Shown one piece after another: positions 58,393 to 64,000 of a DNA stretch of 64,000 nucleotides. The stretch is from Sweltsa coloradensis (Eukaryota; Arthropoda; Insecta; Plecoptera; Chloroperlidae). The stretch spans positions 434,001-498,000 of the forward strand of contig JAMZAV010000030.1 in assembly GCA_024449915.1 (NCBI GenBank), given 5' to 3'. Positions within the stretch are counted from its first letter, which is position 1, and each line of letters opens with the position of its first letter. The notes beneath the pieces were generated by a model. It had not been told where the DNA came from and ran no database searches. It was given only the letters and a program-made list of their open reading frames with translations. A program made the position numbers and the translations under genes.

Positions 58393-58987
58393 TTTTATAT
58401 TTGATTCATTAATTAATTGCATTTAATATCCTTTTTATTTGTTACCAAAATTGTTGTAATATTACTATTTCAAATATTTTCTTAAATGAAATTTATTGTT
58501 GTGTCTGCATCTATGTAATTAGATTTATTTAGTTGTTCTCCTTTGTAAATCAGTTTTTATAACTGAATAGGATAGACGTTAAATAAATAATAAATAAAAT
58601 AAATATTTCTATATTTCAATGTCAAAGTTAACGTTACAGATCTGCGGCGCACCGCGCATTTGTTTGTTTAAAATGTAATTGTAACTTGCTCTTTATGCAT
58701 AATGTTTCTGTTTTTCTGTCTGTGCGTGTGTCACGTCTGCCGATAAAACCGAGCACGTCGTCCTATGACATATTGCCATTCAAGAAGGATGATATAAAAT
58801 ATTTTTGTTGACACTGGAAGTCACGAGGCGAAGTTAGCATCACTTTGCCTACCCGGCACCTCCACCAACGACGTGAATTGAGCGTTTTAAAATTATTATT
58901 CTTGTATTCTTCTTCGACGATCTTCTTTCTGCTTTTTGCTTTGCTTTTGTGCTGTCGTATTTTAATCCCAGTTTAATAATTATTTTA

Positions 58988-59104
58988 AGTTCACATCACG
59001 ATTCACGGTAATTGGGTGACACCTCGAAAAAACACCAACTCTGCTTACTGTAGTGTGTTAGCGCACCGCGGCTTGGCTGCGGCGCTCTAACGGGCACCTA
59101 GATT
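58988..59104 (+). repeat. tRNA-derived SINE, copy 2, 3'-truncated
   Basis: Matches 39875-40003: AGTTCACATCACG, ACCAACTCTGCTTA, GCGCACCGCGGCTTGGCTGC and CTAACGGGCACCTAGAT. It breaks before the B box. Confidence 0.7.
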
Positions 59105-60035
59105 GTATATTGTGTTGTTGTTTGTATTGTTTTGTTTATTTACTTTACCTGACGCTAATGAACCTAATTATCACATTATCAGCAACACACAATCCGAATT
59201 CGATACTCTGACCACTACATTTTTCACAGAGCATATTATCACATTTTACAATATACCGTTTTTAAATTGAAGTCAGACCCTAACCAGCTGGTTGCTCAAC
59301 ATACACATGCGTAGTGAGATATAATATGTCAACTGTACTTTTTAGGACTCGTCAAACACATGTTTCTTCAGGCTGCCAAAACCGCTTAATTTTATTGCCT
59401 ATTCCCCGATTCAAGTATATCGCTGAGCATATGACTCTTGTAAGTTGGCACTCGTATTTGAAAAATGACGATAATAATATACTTCAATCGAGGGCGGAAA
59501 ATAGATTTGTTTTGCGTATGGCTATTTTACTTTTAAAACCTAAAAATACGTCGCTGCACTTGGCAAGATTTCTAGTGCAGATTTCAAAACTAGTTCAGAT
59601 CGAATAAATTAATAGAGACGTTAACACTCACAAGTCAAGACCATGATGTATATCACGAAGCATCATCCATGTGTGTACACTAAAAAAACATACATACATA
59701 ATGTATATTTCATACTTTTGTATAGAAATATCTTCACATCTTGAATGTCACTTTAGTCACCATTTCCCTGTTAGTTGTGAGAAATGACATATCCCAAAAC
59801 CCTAACAAATTTACTTGCAGATGCCCGTAGCTACCCGTCAAGATCCATTCATAATTTAAGGCACTATCTTTCATTTTCTTCGTATATAATTCATTCTTTG
59901 TTTTATTTATGAGATGGAATTTACTTTTACATTTCATACACATTTTACTGGAAATAAAAGTGAAAAGGCTAAACCTAGATCCTAGTTAAGGAGCGAAGCT
60001 TATTTCACTATGCATCACCGTTCTGCCTATATATC
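59105..60035. other. No feature recognised
   Basis: A 97-residue plus frame at 59314 has no recognisable domain and ordinary base composition. Confidence 0.3.
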
Positions 60036-60039
60036 TAAT

Positions 60040-62340
60040 ATGTGTGGCGTCCCTTGATGAACATGCATGATCTCCGATTGGCACGCGTGTTATTATTGTT
60101 GAAATTACCCTTCAACAAGTATGATACAACATGTTTTTGGTCATCCTTGTGGTCAGGGGGCGGGGTTAGCCTCATCCAAAGGAAGCATATAGTCAACCCG
60201 GCACCTCCACCAAGAATACTATCATGTTGGGGGGATTTGACTGTTTGTCGTTATCCGACAATCAGTTGATTAAGTAACCGTATGTGCCAGTAAGGTACCT
60301 GGCCATGTACTACTCGCAAAGTGGCACGCGACCAATTGGGTGGGCTGTTATCAAACAACGGATGGCTATCACCATGTGGCTTATCACGCACAGCAACGGG
60401 CAACTGCTCAGCTGGTCCAAGAACACCAAGCCACCGGGGTCAATGTTTTATCATGTTACGTATGATTGTGATTGGGAATTTATAGCGAGTTTATACCAAA
60501 TCAATGTCTTAAACGACTTAAGATATAACTAGGAAAACGCTAAAGTCCCGCCGCGTTGATGGATGAGCTTTTTAAAGTTTTTAGTTTGCGTGGGATATCT
60601 TTACTTTTGCAAGTGCTTTGTTTTGCTACCTACCTACGCATTGTAAGTGATTGTTGTCAAATTTCTTTTGTTACCTGTCAATTGGTATTATTTACCGTAA
60701 AAACTTATATTAAAAGCTTTATTTCTATGGATTCTGGCTGACTTTTTCAACTTTTTCTTTTAAAAGTATTACATCCCATAACCTCAATGTCTAAGTTAAT
60801 AACGTTAGGCCACCCGTTTGGTGCAGAAATTGGCCCAAATGCACGAAAATTCACTAAAAGTCAACAAAACTTATTTCAAAACGCTTTAGTTTCATAGATT
60901 GTGACTAATTTTCAAACTTTTTCTTTCATAAGCAATACTGACAGCATTACCTAATGTCCATGTGAAATATAACGTTGTAGCCTCAACCGATTTGGTCAGA
61001 ATTGCACAAATGGCAGCAATATCGCACAAACAGTTACAAACTTAAATTATCAAAACTTATTTGCTATAAATTCTGACTAAACTTTTCAACTTTTTCTTTA
61101 GAAAACAATACATCACCATCTTATCCTGGTGCAAATAACGTTTAACCCTCCCGTTATTCATACCATGCCAAATTCTGAAATATCGCACTAAAAATCGAAA
61201 AAAATCGTAAAAGTGATTATAGAAATATATTTCTTCGATGTACCCAAAATCGTGGCACTCTAAGTTCAGAGATTTCGATTCCCTTTAAATTTCATCAAGT
61301 CGCATTGCCATGGAATTCGTGCGATACAAACAGACAAAAAACAAACAAAAAATAAAAAACTAAAAAACAACCGGCTAAATTTTTTGGGGGGTCAGAAGAA
61401 TCTCTGTGTTCCTATCCAATAAACGTATCATACATTCTATAAAGCTCGAAACTTGGCTACTAAAGTCTAAATGTTCAACGAGAACTAATACTTATTAATT
61501 CCGTTTATATGTATTAATTATTAATTATTACACTACAGGTAAATTGCAGTTAAATATGTAGGTGCCCACTGTCCCTCAAATAGACCTAAACAGTTTTCAT
61601 AATATTATATTTAATATTCATTGAAAAGGTGGACACTAAATAAATTACTCAAATATCAAGGAAAAATGAAGTAACTAATCTATTAGGGAACTATTCACTT
61701 ATCCGTTCCATATCTAATTATGGGCCTTGATGAGCATCGCTTTGATTGACGAGTAATTGTTAAATACCCTTCAACAGTATGTACACTATTTTTGGTCATC
61801 CTTGGTCAGGGCGGGGCTAGCCATCCAAAGGAAGCTTTAGTCAACCCGGCATCCTCCACCAAGATACATCCATGTTGGGGGATTTGACTGTTTGTCGTTA
61901 TCCGACAATCTTTGTTGTTGGTACCGTCTGTGCCAGTAAGGTACTGGCCATGTACTACTCGAAAATGGCAGCCCCTTTGGTGGGCGTTATCAACAGAGGC
62001 TATACCATCGTTTGTACAACGAAGCAAACGTTCCTGAATAGCTGGTTTAAGAATACCTAAGCACCGGGTCTAGTTTTATCGTACATTTGTCGATTGTGAC
62101 AATGATAGCGATTATACCAAATCAATGTCATTAAACGACTTGAAGATTAATAGCCGTAACATAGCTGTATAAGCTCGAAACCGTGGCAAAGTAAAGTGGG
62201 ACGAGAATACCTAGTTCATCGTCTACAGGTAAATTGCGACAGTTAAATTATGTGGAAAGCTGCCCTCAAATAGAACCTAAACAGTGAATTTATAATATTC
62301 AATTAATTAGTGGGTACAAGGTGGACAAATCAACACCGGA
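60040..62340 (+). repeat. Diverged tandem duplication interrupted by HINE copy D
   Basis: Unit 1 is 60042-60525 plus 61422-61700; unit 2 is 61718-62340. Shared words include TTTTTGGTCATCCTTG, GGATTTGACTGTTTGTCGTT, CTGGCCATGTACTACTCG, TATACCAAATCAATGTC, AGCTCGAAAC and CAGGTAAATTGC. The unit contains the CCGGCACCTCCACCA word. Frames in both units share LAMYYS but are not otherwise intact. Confidence 0.75.
60526..61421 (+). mobile_element. HINE-like family 1, copy D, internally amplified and deletion-ridden
   Basis: 5' end TAACTAGGAAAACGCTAAAG. The middle block (GGATTCTGGCTGAC to GGTCAGAATT) appears about three times with many short deletions. The 3' end reaches GGGGGGTCAG and ATCCAATAA. The diverged duplicate of its flanks (61716-62330) lacks the element and acts as an empty site. 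Confidence 0.7.
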
Positions 62341-62950
62341 CTATGTATAACAAGACCTAAAGATTTGAATAAGTTTGAAATTATGCTTTTTGAGGTTAAG
62401 GTGCGGCTTTAAAATACAGATACATAACGAAAAATAGAGCAAATGCTAAAACCATAAATCGTAGGTTTCTACTCATACTTTTTGTAAAGGAGAACTTCAA
62501 GTTTCATTTGGATATGTGACTGTACTTCCTGAAAAGTAAGCTAGCAAAAAGCTTTGCCTGAAACGCATTGCCTATGTTAGGTGACATTGACAAACTGAAA
62601 TAATCTCCGCAGACAGGTTGAAAGATGCTGCACATCCGTACACGCCTGACTCACTACCAAATCATACATAGAGGACTGGTGCCAAGTGGTCTATCTTTTC
62701 ACAAGGAACCTTACATAAGTGCGGGCGATGTGCCTTGGCTTGGCATCGTACTATTTCGGGTTTCAAGGTCCTAGACACACCTACCTACAGAATGCGACGT
62801 CTCGATCCTCACCACACTCCACATTGTTTCATCTGAGACAGAGTAGGATCTTCTATGTAGCCCCAACATTCAACATTGTCGGGGGCCAAATACCCCATAT
62901 TACAGGGTCGTACGTACTTCAATGTTGCCTTCTTGTGCATCACTAATCAC
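62341..62950. other. No feature recognised
   Basis: No repeat partner or credible frame found. Confidence 0.3.
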
Positions 62951-62951
62951 T

Positions 62952-62996
62952 ATAATATAGGAAAACGCGCGGAAAGTCGTTGATAGATGAGCGATC
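62952..62996 (+). mobile_element. HINE-like 5' end fragment
   Basis: TAGGAAAACGCGCGGAAAGTC then GTTGATAGATGAGCG matches the first 45 bases of the family. No 3' end is visible before the window closes. Confidence 0.45.
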
Positions 62997-63096
62997 GACC
63001 CATGAATTATTTGCAGCATGTAGCATTTGAACTAGTTGGTGTTAAAAACGCTATTTCACTACTTCAACCATAACAAATACCACCAAGTATAAAGCC

Positions 63097-63262
63097 TGAA
63101 TTAGACGTTCAATGTTTCGTCCATTATTTTCATTGAATTCAAGGACAAAACACAATGAAAATGTGCAAAGATAATAAAATAGAATACTTCCTTCACAATT
63201 ATCATATTTTGTCCTTGAATTCAAGGAATCTTGAACGAAACATTGAACCGTCTAATTCTGTC
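63097..63262. repeat. Short foldback repeat
   Basis: GAATTAGACG(G)TTCAATGTTTCG occurs at 63098 and inverted at 63238-63260. TTGAATTCAAGGACAAAA is also inverted. Total about 165 bp, like a small MITE. No target duplication was found. Confidence 0.6.
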
Positions 63263-63274
63263 TTGAGCTTATGA

Positions 63275-63337
63275 GAGCAGCTATACATTCTACACGAAGA
63301 GCCGAATGTTCCGGGTTCAATCCCCGGTGGAGCCACT
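63275..63337 (+). repeat. tRNA-derived SINE-like fragment
   Basis: AATGTTCCGGGTTCAATCCC then CGGTGGAGCCA is a good T arm. The opposite strand gives the peptide APPGIEPGTFGSS, a known by-product of such elements. Confidence 0.5.
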
Positions 63338-63808
63338 CTCGTAATCTCTGTATAATATATACCATCGAACCATTGAGCTATGTACTGAATGACCAAACTA
63401 ACATATTTTCTGAACAGTCGGCGACCTCAATCAGATATTCGAGGGTTTCGTGCTGAAGCAAGACACGATTCAATCCACAAATACATTGTAACGTACTACG
63501 CAACCTTTTAGCAGATATTTGGGTAACTATTTCTGAATTGGTAGGTGATAAACGTGTCAACGCCCGTGACTCAAAACGTTTTAGGATTTTCTTAGTAAAT
63601 TAAAAGATTTTTTTCCTTCTTTTTGTACAACGAACCAAGATAAAAACGATGCAAGACGATGATTTCATAGCACATTTCTAATACACAGAAGTTTAAAAAG
63701 TAAGATTTATAAATATATATGTACGTGTCGTTTAGCTTCAAACGTGTATCTTATGTAATAGTAAATTTTTAATTTAAATTTAAATTGTTAGTAGTAGATT
63801 GTTCTTTT

Positions 63809-63825
63809 TGGTTCAGTGGTAGAAC
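63809..63825 (+). repeat. tRNA-Gly-like A box
   Basis: TGGTTCAGTGGTAGAAC is the D-arm sequence of many tRNA-Gly genes. No anticodon or T arm follows, so this is a SINE head or tRNA fragment. Confidence 0.4.
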
Positions 63826-64000
63826 ATTTGAATTCGTAAATGTTAATGTTGAAGATTGCAACAAAAGCATGTGACACACAGTAAATGAGGAAATACTGAT
63901 CAAACAAGTTAATGTGTATTTGGAGAATTGTAAATAAACTAAACATATTAATTCAACTAAGCAAAGGGCACAAGGGCAGTAAGCGTAACAACCGTCTCTT

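Noticed and set aside
58210..58422. Lys/Glu-rich 70-residue frame
   Set aside because: Direct product of a pyrimidine tract on the opposite strand.
60284..60532. 82-residue frame as a real gene, because LAMYYS recurs in the sister unit
   Set aside because: The sister unit carries frameshifts and stops; similarity comes from DNA duplication.
63202..63396. Minus frame containing VAPPGIEPGTFGSS
   Set aside because: This peptide is a known artefact of translating tRNA-derived repeats antisense.

Overview
This is a window of AT-rich, repeat-dense eukaryotic nuclear DNA. The signs are GT-AG splice sites, AATAAA poly(A) signals, non-LTR retrotransposon pieces, tRNA-derived SINE-like boxes, and many short transposons with target-site duplications. 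There are no operons, Shine-Dalgarno sites or dense ORFs. The abundance of the word AGGCCTA, the foldback elements and the one recognisable gene fit an invertebrate animal, probably marine. I cannot resolve the phylum from sequence alone.

Only one protein gene is well supported: an intronless, GC-rich gene at 43947-45718 (+). Its N-terminal half matches the MAP10 N-terminal (DUF4497) family. It continues into glycine-rich, cysteine-rich and lysine-rich tails. A one-base deficit in a G run at 44886-44892 splits it into two frames. It has a TATA box, a good start context and two poly(A) signals. A second transcription unit on the minus strand (about 35.5 kb down to 29.67 kb) has five exons with strong splice sites, but its coding status is unclear. 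Three tandem copies of a CCAAT-box-bearing repeat lie at its presumed promoter.

The rest is mostly mobile DNA. (1) hAT-type non-autonomous elements with YARNG ends and 8-bp target duplications lie at 2514-5217, 9370-10093, 12157-13260, 30789-31363, 33546-34261 and 40383-40670, with a head-to-head pair at 20737-21566. One is inserted in a LINE remnant. (2) Long foldback elements lie at 10285-11422 (TTAA-flanked), 25190-26030, 32560-33112, 37947-38320 and 63097-63262. (3) Two families of Helentron/HINE-like elements share a 5' end beginning ACTAGGAAAACGCTAAAGTC (family 1: 17419-18186, 41034-41645, 41940-42500, 51171-52325, 60526-61421; family 2: 1462-1880, 29996-30702). The inverted core that pairs the two ends differs between the families but stays self-complementary. 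(4) LINE 3' remnants lie at 11872-13540, 14365-14690 and 36037-36968. (5) tRNA-derived SINE-like fragments, tandem repeats and long G/C homopolymers are scattered throughout.

Layout: 0-17 kb is transposons and duplicated blocks; 17-29 kb is mostly featureless, with a HINE copy, an inverted hAT pair, a foldback and a 150-bp satellite; 29.6-36 kb is the spliced unit with hAT insertions in its introns; 36-43 kb is LINE, foldback and HINE copies; 43.9-45.8 kb is the coding gene; 48.3-49.5 kb is a CpG-rich, promoter-like stretch; 51-64 kb is HINE copies and a diverged tandem duplication, one unit of which carries an inserted HINE.
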